This document shows, one piece after another, positions 44,488 through 56,988 of a stretch of DNA of 64,000 nt. The stretch is from assembly GCF_020520425.1 (NCBI RefSeq), contig NC_079492.1, forward strand, positions 113,557,157-113,621,156, in the 5' to 3' direction. The position numbers and the translations under genes were made by a program. Below the pieces are notes generated by a model. It did not search any database, was not told the origin of the DNA, and saw only the letters and a list, made by a program, of their open reading frames with translations. The stretch is from Spinacia oleracea. Lineage: Eukaryota > Streptophyta > Magnoliopsida > Caryophyllales > Amaranthaceae. Numbering within the stretch: the stretch's first letter is position 1; each line of letters opens with the position of its first letter.

Positions 44488-45580
44488 TCTTATTATTTTC
44501 ATAATCTAAATTGCATGAACATGGTTAAATATTACAAATTTGCAAGAATTAAAAGGGGTGATTAATTTTCGTAATTGTTAATTAATTGCAAATTGCGTTT
44601 ATTTAATTATACGTACGCAGTTTTTCGGCAGTTTCTTCGTTACTCATCCAAATCGAGTGATTTTTGTGTCAATTCCGCATGTAAAAGGCATTCTAAAATT
44701 TTGACAAAATTGTTTTTTTCGGCCGAACCCAGAATTCTCAAATTCGAAGCCTAACTATGACTTTTCGGAGGTTTTAGTTTTTCGAATGCAAAATTTCGTA
44801 AATTTAAGATGTTAAATTAAATATTTGCGATTCTTGTTGATAAATCTTGAATTTTTGATTGACCTACTGTATATGTTTAACAAGTTTGAATGCCTAGCCT
44901 TGTTAATTATGCAATCTAATTTGTAATTATGATTAATTTGTTGAAAATTGGAATAATTTAGAATTAATTTGATTTTCATAATTAGTTATAATTTAATTAG
45001 ATACCTATGATTAAAAACCACCATAAAAATTGTAAATTTATGTTAAATTTTAAATTTTTATGACCTAGACTTGAATCCATGTTAATCGGAAATCAATTGA
45101 ATAATAAATTTTCGATTTTTTCGCCCTAAAATTATGAAATTAATATTATTTATTAATTTGTCATTAATTTTGAATATAAATTTTAAATTTTTATGCGATT
45201 CGCTCATATAACTTGCACGCACAAAGCAATGGACGCTACGTGTTACCCTTAAGGGGTGTTGTATAGTGCGGGCATGTGACGACGAGCAAGGAAGCTCGTC
45301 GCCCATGCGGTACGAAAGCAATGAGCAAGGCCATGGTGCACGAGCACAAGGCAGCAGGCCTGCCTTGTGTCGTGGGCTGTGTGCAATGGGCGAATGGGCG
45401 AGGGCGAGGGCGAGAGCAAGGCACGAGCAGTCGCGTGTGGGCAGCAAGCGAGCTGCGCCACAGCGCGCACTGCATCGCACAAGCGTGCGGAGCCTCGCGC
45501 GCAGCGAGCGTAAGCTCGCGTGCCACGAGTGCTGCGCCAAGCATCAATCGCTCGCGCGCAGCGAGCGCTATTGTGCGTGC

Positions 45581-45822
45581 GACGAGCGCTGCGCCCAGCG
45601 ATGGCGTTCGAGTGCTTGTTGTGCATGCGACGAGCGCTGCGCCCAGCGATGGCGTGCGAGTGCTTGTTGTGCGTGCGACGAGCGCTACGCCCAACGATGG
45701 CGTGCGAGTGCTTGTTGCGACGTGCGACGAGCGCTGCGCCCAGCGATGGCAAGCAGCTTGCTTGCTGCGACGTGCGACGAGTGCTGCCCCCAGCGATGGG
45801 CTGCGGCAGCATGCTCGTGCGT
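45581..45822. repeat. GC-rich 48-bp minisatellite in the Copia B leader
   Basis: About five units of 48-49 bp beginning GACGAGCGCTGCGCCCAGCG and containing GAGTGCTTGTT in the first three. It occupies the position where A has 21-23-bp units. Confidence 0.9.
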
Positions 45823-47414
45823 CGAACGCTGGCGCGCGCAGCGAGCACCATGCGTGATGCCTTGCGATGGTAAGCAGCAGCGATGCGAGGCAGCGCATGG
45901 GCTGCGTGCACATGGCCAGCGATGGCTGTGTGCGTGTGGCCCATGGGCGTGCGTTGCGTGGGGTTGTTGCGTTGCGATTAGATCGTTTTGAAATTTTAAT
46001 TTGAAATTTTCAGTTTACGTAATTTTAATTAATTTTAAAATTGATAATTTAAATTATTTTCTTGGATTTTAATTTTGAATATTGTAATTATAATGAATTT
46101 TATTTATTCTAATTATTTTACTAAAATTAAAATCATGAATTAATTTAAATACGACTGAAATTAAATTATACTTTTGGATTCAATTATAAATTTATATGAG
46201 CTTTAAATTTTAATTAAATTTGTATGTTTCCGGTTAGACTAGAAATACATTTTTATGTTTAAAATTAGTAAAGCATATGAATTTATTGGTTTAAGTGGGA
46301 GCCCCTTTTAGTCATAAACTCTTGATTAGGTCTACAAATCCTTAAGGTTAAAACAACTTGATTAGAATTAATAAGGACTGAATAATTGGTAGATTATTGG
46401 TGCCCTTGATTAATTGCTGCAAATGTTTATGTGATGCATAATGTGTTTTACTAACCAGCTATGTGGGCCATTCATGATAATGAATGCGTGAATGGTATAT
46501 ATTGTATATGTACTGTTTTGCAGGTTATGAAGTGACTAGTATGGCCCAAATAGGATAGAAAATATGGTCTGCGTACCATTAATTTGAATGTAATTGGTGT
46601 AAAGTACCAAAGTTGTTTTTCAATTCAAATATGGTCTGCGTACCATCAAATAGTTGTAATTAGTTATAGCTTATTCTATTTGAAGAAAATGGTGCCTCCC
46701 ACGGAGATTTTCAAGACGGACTTTGAAGTTAAAGCTTCAAGATGAAGTCGGGCCATACTAGATCACATTTATCTTATGCATGTTTTAAGTTATTTATTAC
46801 TTTTAAATATGTCTTAAAATGCATGAGATCAAAAGCTTGATTATGTTGCATGATTAAGGATTTTAGTTCACTTAAAATCTAACCAACATAGTAAGAGCCT
46901 TAAGTTCCAAACTTAAAAAAAATTGAGTTAAAAGGTGCCATGCCAAAATATACACTTGCTTGGATATCCTTTACATCAATCTAGTAATAGTTTTCGCTCA
47001 GCGAGGTATTACTTATTGGTCCTAAAGGGGCAAGGTACACAAATAATTGTGAGTACATGTTAGTTTTGGTGAAACTCAACGATATAAGTAAGGAGTCCTT
47101 TTATGTCGTGGCAAAATCGATAGGTTTACCTAATAAGTTCTTAGACGTACCTATCAACCAAGAGTAGTTTCTAGACTATTAGCAAAAGGCTTTTGCTTAC
47201 CTAAAATGTTTTAGAATTGAGTCGACAAACTGTGCTTAATTATTCAATGGTTTTAGGGTCTTGGAATCATTTTATTCACACCTGCCGGAACACATAACTT
47301 GAATAAAATGCTTAATGAACATTGAATTATGCATGTATGCTAGAATTTAAGTTTATTAAGAGAAACTGTGAATGGTTATTTATTTGTTTATTCTTTTCAA
47401 TTGTAGTTTTAAAT

Positions 47415-50400
47415 ATGGCAAACAACAATTCATTCAACATTCGATCAATTCTCGAAAAGGAGAAGTTGAATGGGAAAAACTTCCTTGACTGGCAAAGGAA
47501 CTTGCAAATAGTTCTTATGCAGGAAGAAAAGGAGTATGTCCTAGAAGAGGCGATGCCCGAAGCCGCAGGCGACGGGGTCACTCAGGCAGCCCTCAATCGT
47601 TGGATTGATGCCAACAAGGATGTGAAATGTCTAATGCTCGCCACCATGAGTGCAGATCTGCAGAAAACGTTCATCAACTCAGATGCTTTCACAATCATCA
47701 GTGAGTTGAAGAACATGTTCCAAGATCTGGCTCGAGTCGAAAGATTCGAGACTCATAAGCAAATTCTTGAGACCAAGCTTAAGAAAGGCGAGCCCGTAAG
47801 TCCACATGTTCTCAAAATGATTGGACTCATTGAGAATATGAGTCGGCTGGATCAGCAATTTTCTCAGGAAATGGCTATAGACACCATCCTCCATTCTCTT
47901 CATAGCGGGTATGATCAGTTCAAACTGAACTACAATATGAATAGTCTGGACAAAAGGCTCACTGAGCTTCACAGTATGCTGAAGACCGCTGAAAAGACGC
48001 TCAAAAGTGATAAGCAGGATGTGCTTATGGTGCGTGGGGGCAAGTTCAAGAAATCTGGAAAGAAAAGGAATGCTAAGAAAGGTGGCAACAAGGCCAACCC
48101 AACTAAGAAAACTGGCGCCAAATCTGTAAAGAGGAAGGTCAGTCAACCCACTTCTGAATCCGAATGCTTCTACTGCAAGAAGAAGGGGCATTGGAAGAGA
48201 GATTGCTTGAAGCTAAAGGAAGATCAGAAGAACGGAACAGTCGTTCCATCTTCAGGTATTTTCGTTATAGACTGTATACTTGCTAATTCAACTTCTTGGG
48301 TATTAGATACAGGTTGTGGCTCACACTTATGTTCCAATCCACAGGGACTAAGAAGAAGTAGAAAGTTAAGCAAGGGTGAAGTCGACCTACGAGTGGGAAA
48401 TGGAGCACGGATTGCTGCATTAGCTGTAGGAACTTATTATTTGTCGTTGCCCTCCGGGCTAGTTTTGGAACTGGAAGAATGTTTCCATGTTCCAAGTCTT
48501 ACTAAAAACATCATTTCAGTTTCTTGCTTAGATGCTAAGGGATTTTCCTTTTTAATAAAAGACAATAGTTGTTCGTTTTATTTTAAAGAGATGTTTTATG
48601 GATCTGCTAGATTAGTCAATGGACTTTATTTATTAGATCACGACAAACAAGTATATAACATAAATACCAAAAAGGCCAAAAAGGATGATTCAGATCTCAC
48701 CTATCTGTGGCATTGTCGATTAGGCCATATAAACTTGAAACGCTTAGAAAGACTTCAAAAGGAAGGAATTCTAGAACCATTTGACTTAGAGGATTATGGT
48801 AAATGCGAATCATGTTTACTTGGCAAAATGACAAAGCAACCTTTCTCTAAAGTTGGAGAAAGAGCAAATGAACTATTGGGTTTAATCCATACAGATGTAT
48901 GTGGACCAATGAGTACAAATGCTAGAGGTGGTTTCAGCTACTTTATCACTTTCACTGATGACTTCAATAGATATGGTTATGTCTACCTAATGAAGCATAA
49001 GTCTGAATCCTTTAACAAATTCAAGGAATTTCAGAGTGAAGTAGAGAATCAATTAGGCAAGAAGATTAAGGCACTGCGGTCTGATAGAGGCGGTGAATAT
49101 CTGAGCTATGAATTTGATGACTATCTGAAAGAATGTGGAATTCTATCAGAATTGACTCCTCCTGGAACACCACAATGGAAAGGTGTGTCGGAACGGAGGA
49201 ACAGAACCTTGCTAGACATGGTCAGGTCAATGATGGGTCAGGCCAAACTTCCATTAGAATTTTGGGGACATGCACTAAATACAGCTGCACTCACTATAAA
49301 TAGAGCTCCGTCTAAAGCTGTCGAAAAGACTCCATACGAATTATGGTTTGGAAAGCCTCCAAATGTGTCTTTTCTTAAGATTTGGGGATGTGAAGTATAC
49401 GTCAAACGATTAATTTCAGACAAACTTCATCCAAAATCTGACAAATGTATCCTTGTGGGCTATCCAAAGGAAACAAAGGGGTATTACTTCTACAATACAT
49501 CTGAGAACAAGGTGTTTGTTGCTCGAGATGGTGTCTTTTTGGAGAAAGATCATATTTCCAAAATGACAAGTGGGAGAAAAATAGACCTCGAAGAAATTCG
49601 AGTCGAACAACAAACTCTAGAGAATGCTCAAGATGACATTCAGGATGAAACTCAGAGATCTTTAGAAGAATCTGGTGAGAATCATGGTCAATCTAGAAAT
49701 GTTACCCCGCGTAGATTGCAAAGATATAGATCTCAACCGGAAAGGTACTTAGGTGTTTTGACGAACGAGAGCTATGACGTTCTATTACTTGAAAGTGATG
49801 AACCTGCGACTTACAAACAAGCTATGACGAGCCCTAGCTCCAAGCAATGGCAAGAAGCCATGCAATCTGAATTAGACTCCACGTCTGAAAACCAAGTATG
49901 GGATTTGGTCGATTTTCCAGATGGCTACCAAGCCATTGGAAGCAAATGGGTTTTCAAACTGAAAAAGGACAAGGATGGGAAACTTGAAGTTTTCAAAGCT
50001 AGATTGGTTGCAAAAGGTTACAGGCAAGTCCACGGTGTGGATTACGATGAAACCTTTTCACCAGTTGCAATGCTAAAGTCTATTCGGTTAATGTTAGCAA
50101 TCGCTGCATATTACGATTACGAAATATGGCAGATGGATGTCAAAACCGCTTTCTTAAACGGCTATTTAAAGAAACTGTGTTTATGACACAGCCTGAAGGT
50201 TTTGAGGATCCAAAGAATGCTAAAAAGGTATGCAAGCTAAAGAAATCAATCTATGGATTGAAGCAGGCATCAAGGAGCTGGAATATACGTTTTGATGAAG
50301 AAGTCAGTGACTTTGGTTTCATCAAGAACGCAGACGAATCTTGTGTATACAAGAAGGTCACTGGGAGAAAAATTTCTTTTCTAGTATTATATGTCGACGA

Positions 50401-51378
50401 CATATTACTTATCGGAAATGACATTCCTATGTTGAACATTGTCAAGATTTGGCTTGGAAAATGTTTTTCGATGAAGGATCTAGGAGAAGCACAGTACATA
50501 TTGGGCATCAAGATTTACAGAGATAGATCTAAAAAGATGATTGGACTTAGTCAAAGCACTTATATCAATAAGGTGCTTGATAGGTTCAAGATGGCAGACT
50601 CCAAGCGAGGCTACCTACCCATGTCTCATGGAATGACTCTAAGCAAGACTCAGTGCCCAAAAACACTTGATGAGCGTAGACGAATGAATGGGATTCCATA
50701 TGCATCATTGATTGGTTCAATAATGTATGCTATGATGTGTACACGCCCGAATGTTGCGTACGCACTCAGTGCTACGAGCAGATACCAGTCAGACCCAGGA
50801 GAGGCGCATTGGACTGCTGCCAAGAATATTCTGAAGTACCTGAAAAGGCACAAAGATGACTTCCTGGTCTATGGTGGAGATGATGAATTAATTGTTAAAG
50901 GCTATACGGACGCAAGTTTCCAAACCGACAAAGATGATTTCAGATCACAGTCTGGGTTTGTCTTCTGCCTCAACGGGGGTGCAGTAAGCTGGAAAAGTGC
51001 TAAGCAAAGCACCATTGCGGATCCTACAACTGAAGCGGAGTACATTGCTGCACATGAAGCAGCAAAGAAGCTATATGGCTAAGGAAGTTCATAGGTGAAC
51101 TTGGTGTAGTCCCCTCCATTAAAGGACCAATAGCCCTGTATTGTGATAATAACGGAGCTATTGCACAGGCAAAGGAGCCTAGACACCACCAGAGAGTCAA
51201 GCATGTACTTCGTAGATTTCACCTTCTACGAGAGTTCGTTGAAAGAAAAGAAGTCGAGATAAACAAGATTGGAACTGATGACAACATATCAGATCCATTA
51301 ACTAAGCCTCTGCCGCAGGCGAAGCACAACTCGCACACTGCAGCTATGGGAATCAAGCATATTGGACAATGGCTTTGA
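47415..51378 (+). pseudogene. Copia B gag-pol, broken by two single-base deletions
   Basis: It begins MANNNSFNIRS at 47415, matching element A; the frame is also open upstream to 47322 but that is leader. Gag knuckle, protease DTG, integrase and the first RT motif are in one frame to about 50169, where one base is missing relative to A and the frame ends at 50186. The YVDD part continues in a second frame to 51082; a second missing base near 51067 moves the RNase H tail to a third frame ending at 51378. In the integrase, the segment read as PQWNGVSERR in A is PQWKGVSERR here, changing a conserved Asn near the catalytic Glu. The copy probably cannot produce working RT/RNase H. Confidence 0.95.
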
Positions 51379-52245
51379 TATCCCTGTTTAATGTTTTAAA
51401 GTTTTAGAGTTTAAATCTTTGTAAAACATTATTGGTTAATCATTCACAATAAATGAAAAGAATTCATTTTTCCATTTAATTTGTGGTTTATTAAATGATG
51501 AGTCCTTTCAATTTGACGATATATTCAAGATAGACTGTCAGGACCAGTCCTGTGACTAAGAAATGTCTATCAAGTGAACTTGAATGTCAAAGGTTGAAAA
51601 TGGTCCCTAGTCGGAGTTTTCTATAAAAAATTGGACGCATAGAAAACGTTAGACGATTAGAATGCAAGATGACTAGTAGTTCTGTTTCTTAAACTATGTG
51701 GGCATGGCAATGTCATAATCATTTGCATAGATACTTACTTTGGGAAGACTAGTATCGGACAAGACCTATGAAACTTTACTGTAAGAGATGAAAATCTGTC
51801 ATAAGTAAATTTCATTAAAATTATTAGACACTAAATCCTCAATACCTGAGTGATTTGAGATTACTTGTTTGAGAACTGGTTACTTTGACGTTGACCAACC
51901 GTCGCACCGTAAAAGGAGGCTATAAAGGCAATGCTTAGGTAATCACCTATCAAACGAAGTCTAATCTCAAGATCGCAAGATTGGGATTGTCCTCCCATAA
52001 ATCGGGATGAGATGCTTAAAAGTTGTACAAGGCCACTCGGAGAGCTAGAAACTGTGAAATGCATGGCCGTGCTCGGATGAATCATAGGCTATGATTATCT
52101 GTTTATTTGATCAGTTGAACTCTGAAACCGAGGAACACCTCTGGACATAATAAGGATGACAACTCTTACCTTATGTTCAAGAGCAAGCATCGAGCGACAA
52201 AGGAATTAGAAAATGCACACTTGTCCCTAAGGACAAGTGGGAGAC
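51379..52245 (+). other. Copia B 3' non-coding region with hairpin and purine tract
   Basis: Colinear with 21135-21999 of A. It includes the 9-bp-stem hairpin (52218-52239) and the purine tract GTGGGAGA before the 3' LTR. Confidence 0.85.
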
Positions 52246-53643
52246 TGAAGGAAATAATGCCCTTGGTCCAAGTATGCATTCTATGTTAAGTCTAATAAAT
52301 GCGGTTCAGTATTAATTAACAAGTTAATAATTCAGTGAGATCAAGTGAGCTGAATGCCTAGCTAGAGGCCGCTTCAGTTCAAGTGGAATTAATGATATTA
52401 ATCCACAGCTTACTCTTGACTGAACCCGTAGGGTCACACAAATAGTACGTAAATGGATCAAGTATTTAATGGCATTAAATACTCCATCTATGGATATTCG
52501 GAATCGACGGATCTTGGTTTCAGTGGGAGCTGAGATCGTCACAGGCAAGAAATGAATACTCCGGAAACGATGATATTGCCGGAAACGGAAATATGGATCG
52601 TATCGGAAATATAAATATTATCCAAGTCGTAGATGTTGCCGAAAACGGAAACATGGTACGTATCAGAAAATATTATCGGAAATGGAAATATTGCCGGAAT
52701 CGGAAATATTGCCGGAAACGGAAATATTGTCAGAATCGGAAATATTATCGGAATCGGAAAATAATTCCGGAAACGGAAATATTAAATATTTGTTCGAAAC
52801 GGAAATTGATTCCGGAATCGGAAATGTTAAATATTGTTCGTATCGGAAATGAATTCCGGAACCGGGAATTTAATCGGAAGCGTATCGTACGAATAAGCAT
52901 CGGACGAGGCCTGCCGGACGAGGGCCCAGCACGAACCCAGGCCATCGTCCAGCAAGCCACACGCATCCAACAACACGCCAATGCCTCGACCAGGCCCAGC
53001 GCAAGGCCAGTCCCAGCCAAGGCTGGCGCGCGCGCACAAATGGGCTGCGGGCAGTGGGCCTGTGCGCCGTGCGCACAGCGTGGGCCGCAAGGCTTGCGCA
53101 TGGGCGTGCGATGCTCGTGCGGTGTGTGTGTACGTGCTATACGAATCCTAAAGCTATTGGAATTCGTGCATAGATTAAATCCTAATCCTAAAAGATTAAA
53201 TTAATTATTTAGAGTTCTAATAGGATTCTAATTAATTAATTAGTATTCTAACAGGATTCGAAATCCTTTCCAAGGTTCTATAAATATATGCCTAGGGTCA
53301 TAAATTTATACACAAGTTTTCAAGCATTCAAAACTAGGATTTTTAAGCAGAAAAATCAGCCATAACTCTTGCCTATTTAGCCGAAAATAAGTAGTACCTT
53401 AAGGGCGATTCTAGTTGGTCAATCTTAAGGCGGATCCGGACGTGATGTGGACTATCTACGGAGGGACGACACTTGGAGTCCTAAAGACTTGTTCTTGTTC
53501 GGTTCGGGCGCAGCTAGGGAAGGCACGCAACAAAGAGTATGCATCTAAACTATGCTAAATGATTATGTGTAAATAATATGTTTTCCTGGCTTTATGGTTT
53601 TTCCGCATGATTTATGAATTGTCATATGTATCATAACCTAACA
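52246..53643 (+). repeat. 3' LTR of Copia B
   Basis: 1398 bp, the same length as the 5' LTR, with only scattered substitutions by eye (for example AATTCCC at the start of the 5' copy against AATGCCC here). Confidence 0.95.
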
Positions 53644-53648
53644 CAAAG

Positions 53649-54757
53649 GTAGTACTTTGTATGACTAATAAAGTTCAATACAAATCTAATAAAATAATCT
53701 TATATAAGTTTGTTTAAAAAGAGTTTTCTCGAAAATATATAGTAAATCTAGATTTGTTTAACGAAAGTTTTTTTCGTACTTACAACCTTATTCTACATAA
53801 TCTTGTATGAAAGACAACTTTCATCCCTTCCCTCCTCCATCTCCTCCTTCCCAACCCCGTCCGATAATATAGATATGATGTAATTGTAAGTTTGATAATC
53901 TTAACTTATAATGTTACTAATTTTATGTATACAATTATATCTACTTCGTATAAGACCATCTGCATTCTTGACCTTTGGTCAAACATAAATAACTTCTCTT
54001 TCATATTTCTTCAACTTTCACCTCATGTTCACTAACTTGACATACGTCTTACTCTTACCATATTTTCGTCTGCAATCTTGACTTTTTACATACCCCATCT
54101 TCAATTATCTCTTGCACACAATACAAAGTACTAATTGAAGTACATACTTTGTAATAAATTACCTTTAATAAAATTACAATTAATAATAAATTTTTTATCT
54201 TAATTAAATAGTATTATGTCTTTAAATATAATAAATTAAAAATTATTACATGAAAAATATAAATATCAACTAATGTATGGATTAAATTAGGAAATTAATA
54301 CCACATGCTTAATCCCAAAAGATATTATAAAATAAATAACAATACACCGAAATGCAAAATTTCGAATTGCAAAAAAGCTCAAACCGATGCTCTAATTGAG
54401 TTATTAATTTATTCAAAGAAAATTATACGAGAGGAGACCATGGTAGGAGAACTATATTATTAAAATGTAAAAACTTACAAAAAATGAAATATAACTCATA
54501 CTTCGTATTAAAATAGGATCGTTTATAAGTAATTGTAACTCATATTAAAACACAAAAGGAGTACATACTATTTTTGGAAAAAAAACACACATTATATAAG
54601 AGAATTGGGGGAAAGGATAAAGAATTAAAGACAATAACACGACTAGAGTATGTTAATGCTCTTGGGTCTCTTGTGAGCAAAATCTCTTTCATCTTTTGCT
54701 TAGGAAAGGTCTAAAATTGCGCTTTCCACCCCTGAAAATGCTTCATGTACTATGATA
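53649..54757. other. Intergenic with one dispersed-repeat fragment
   Basis: AT-rich. 53945-54095 is an inverted, diverged copy of 29228-29380 (shared blocks around GACCTTTGGTCAA and CTAACTTGACATACG). Nothing else is recognised. Confidence 0.6.
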
Positions 54758-55428
54758 CTCCTTCTGTCCTTTTTATTCTTTACGTACTTCTTTTTGAGGG
54801 AACTTTTTACATTTTGAATATTTCTTTTTATATTTTAACATAATGGATAATTATGCCCCTAATATTATGTCAAATTGCCAATTGATTCTTTTAATATGTT
54901 AAATTTTTTCGGAATAAATTAGTCACACTTTCCCATTTAGTGGAAAGTATATAAAGCATTGTTATTGGTTATTAAATTAATTAGTTGATTAAAGTCTCTC
55001 TTTTTTAATAAATAATAAGATTAGTTTAACTAAATTCAAAAGTACATTAAACGTTAAATTTTGGATAGGGGAAAACATTAAAAACCAATGATGAATCTTT
55101 ACGATATTATTACTCTGTACGTAGTTTTTAAATCGTGTGCATGATACTAAACTTAAAGTTAAAAAAATAACGGATAGAGTAGTTAAGTGCGTTGCACAAT
55201 TTAATTTTTTTTATTTGGTAAACAGGGTAATGCTCATTAGTTTAAGGGTAGATGTTCCTATTTATTTTCCTCATACCTTATTTAGTTGTGGTTTTCTGAT
55301 GTCTCTCCTCACATATTACAATTTAATTAAAGAAAAAAAAAAATCTACCTACCCATTTTTTTTATAATTATACTCAATTCTTAATAAAGTGAGTTTTCTT
55401 TTGGGGCAATTTTTAAGGGACGGGGGAG
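54758..55428. mobile_element. Stowaway/mariner-type element
   Basis: 671 bp. The ends CTCCTTCTGTCC and (complement) CTCCCCCGTCCC are inverted and flanked by TA (54756-54757 and 55429-55430). It has no transposase; a 76-codon frame inside is AT-rich noise. Confidence 0.65.
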
Positions 55429-55430
55429 TA

Positions 55431-56129
55431 CGAAGTAACAATATAAAAAAAAAACAATCAAATACCTTAACTAATGTTAAATTTATTTATCCGTAAAATG
55501 TTTTAATTGTCGAATAAAATTTGCAGGCCAAAGCTCGAAGATGACAACAAACAATAAACAATGTAAGTGTAACCAACAAAAATTACCCGGCACATGAGAA
55601 TATATTAGTTGGGAATTTGGGATGGGTGGGGTACTGCTTATAGCTGGAGGGGCACATTTAAACAAAAGTAGAATAGGGTGACGTATGGAAGGAAAGGTGT
55701 AATAGCCATATGATGACATGTAGAGGGGATATTTATTTATTTTTTATTTAAAGGGAAGAGGGTGACGTATGGTGTAGGGAATTAAATGGGTTTTTTTAAA
55801 AGGAAAGTGGGTGACTTTTGGAGGGACATGTAGGGAATTAAATGGAAAGAGTGCACTGTAGAAATGAGTTTTTCAACCAAACTTTGAGTTCTCTTTTATA
55901 TATAGTGTTTGATAACCTGTTTGGTTCCCTCTATGGGACCCACTTTCATGGAAAATTATGAAAATACCCCTTCTAAGGGAAATTACTCAAATACCCCCAA
56001 ACACAAACCCTCTAATGGGTTCAGACCAGAATCTTGGAACCCAAATCTCAACCTCCAGCAGACCCAAGATTTCACACCCCTACAATTGCTCATATTTACA
56101 AACAATGTCCTCCTGAATTACTATAAATA
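55431..56129. other. Intergenic, no feature recognised
   Basis: Contains repeated short blocks around GGGTGACGTATGG and GTAGGGAATTAAATGG (55670-55850). The complement of 55880-55905 (TATATATAAAAGAGAACTC) resembles a Helitron 5' end, but no partner was found. Confidence 0.5.
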
Positions 56130-56318
56130 CTAGTCTTATATTCACGCGATGCGTGCGAGAGTATAAAAATTAAATTTTTTGTTAGTACATCTAATCACCA
56201 CAATAATAGGCAAGAAAATGTGTTCACAATGTTCATATGAAGAAATTTTCGACTTTGTTTTTAGTTTTATATAGAATAACACAATTTTTAGTTTTTGCAC
56301 TACCACATGCACCACTAT
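56130..56318 (-). mobile_element. Helitron 3' end, minus strand, fragment
   Basis: On the minus strand the sequence ends CACGC-ATC-GCGTG hairpin, then AATATAAGA and CTAG (56130-56133) next to T. Only the 3' terminus is recognised; the right boundary shown is the start of the hAT-like MITE. Confidence 0.5.
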
Positions 56319-56320
56319 AT

Positions 56321-56868
56321 TAGGGATGGAAATATCCAATGGATGATCCAATAACCCGATCACCCGGTATAATTAAACGGATGAAATCCCGAATTGTATG
56401 GATGAAAAACGGGTGATGGGTGAAGCGGGTGATGGATGCGGGTCAGATATATGTGATGTTTTTTTATCCATCACCCGTTTACCACTCGATCCGTCACCCA
56501 TTTTTTATGTATATTATTTATATTTATATTTTAAATATAAAAGGTGTTGTTAAATAAATTATTTATTAAATTTAGTGTTTGTTAAAAAAAAATTGGTATA
56601 AATTATGCCTGATGAGAAATAATTATATGTTTCTGAAGTAAATGTAGGTATTTAAGCTTTTTTTGTGTGGTTAATTATTAGGTGGTGATTTTTTAGTGGT
56701 TAATAATTTTCAACTGAATATCACCCGATCCACCTGGTTCACCTGCGGGTGATGGATGGATGGAATACGGGTGATGAATAAAGCGGGTGTCAGATGGAGT
56801 TGATGGATGCGGGTGATGGATGCTGGTGATGCTCCACCCGATCCAAATCCCACCCATTTTCATCCCTA
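56321..56868. mobile_element. hAT-like MITE with GGGTGATGGATG repeats
   Basis: 548 bp with the inverted ends TAGGGATGGAAAT and (complement) TAGGGATGAAAAT. The flanking 8-mers CACTATAT and TACTACAC match at five of eight positions and differ only by C/T changes, consistent with a decayed 8-bp duplication. The interior has GGGTGATGG-type repeats on both sides. Confidence 0.65.
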
Positions 56869-56988
56869 TACTACACATTATTCGAAAGTATATGGTGGAA
56901 GAATTGGTCTATCTTTGATTTTGATCATCGCTCATGAATGCACACTACGTCTGCGTGTTTTTTTTTTGACATAAGCTTAAACAAGCAA

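Larger units (their letters stand above)
44473..47414 (+). other. Long untranslated leader of Copia B
   Basis: Colinear with the leader of A, with a GC-rich block at about 45230-45980. A pyrimidine-rich tract ending TTGTAG (AG at 47405-47406) lies eight bases before the gag ATG, as in A. No real coding sequence is seen. Confidence 0.7.
43075..53643 (+). mobile_element. Copia LTR retrotransposon B (frameshifted)
   Basis: 10,569 bp, same family as element A. The LTRs 43075-44472 and 52246-53643 are both 1398 bp. The 5-bp duplication CAAAG is at 43070-43074 and 53644-53648. It has the same primer site, leader plan, gag-pol and 3' region as A, but the LTR GC block and leader minisatellite differ. 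Two single-base deletions break pol, so it is not autonomous. Confidence 0.97.
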
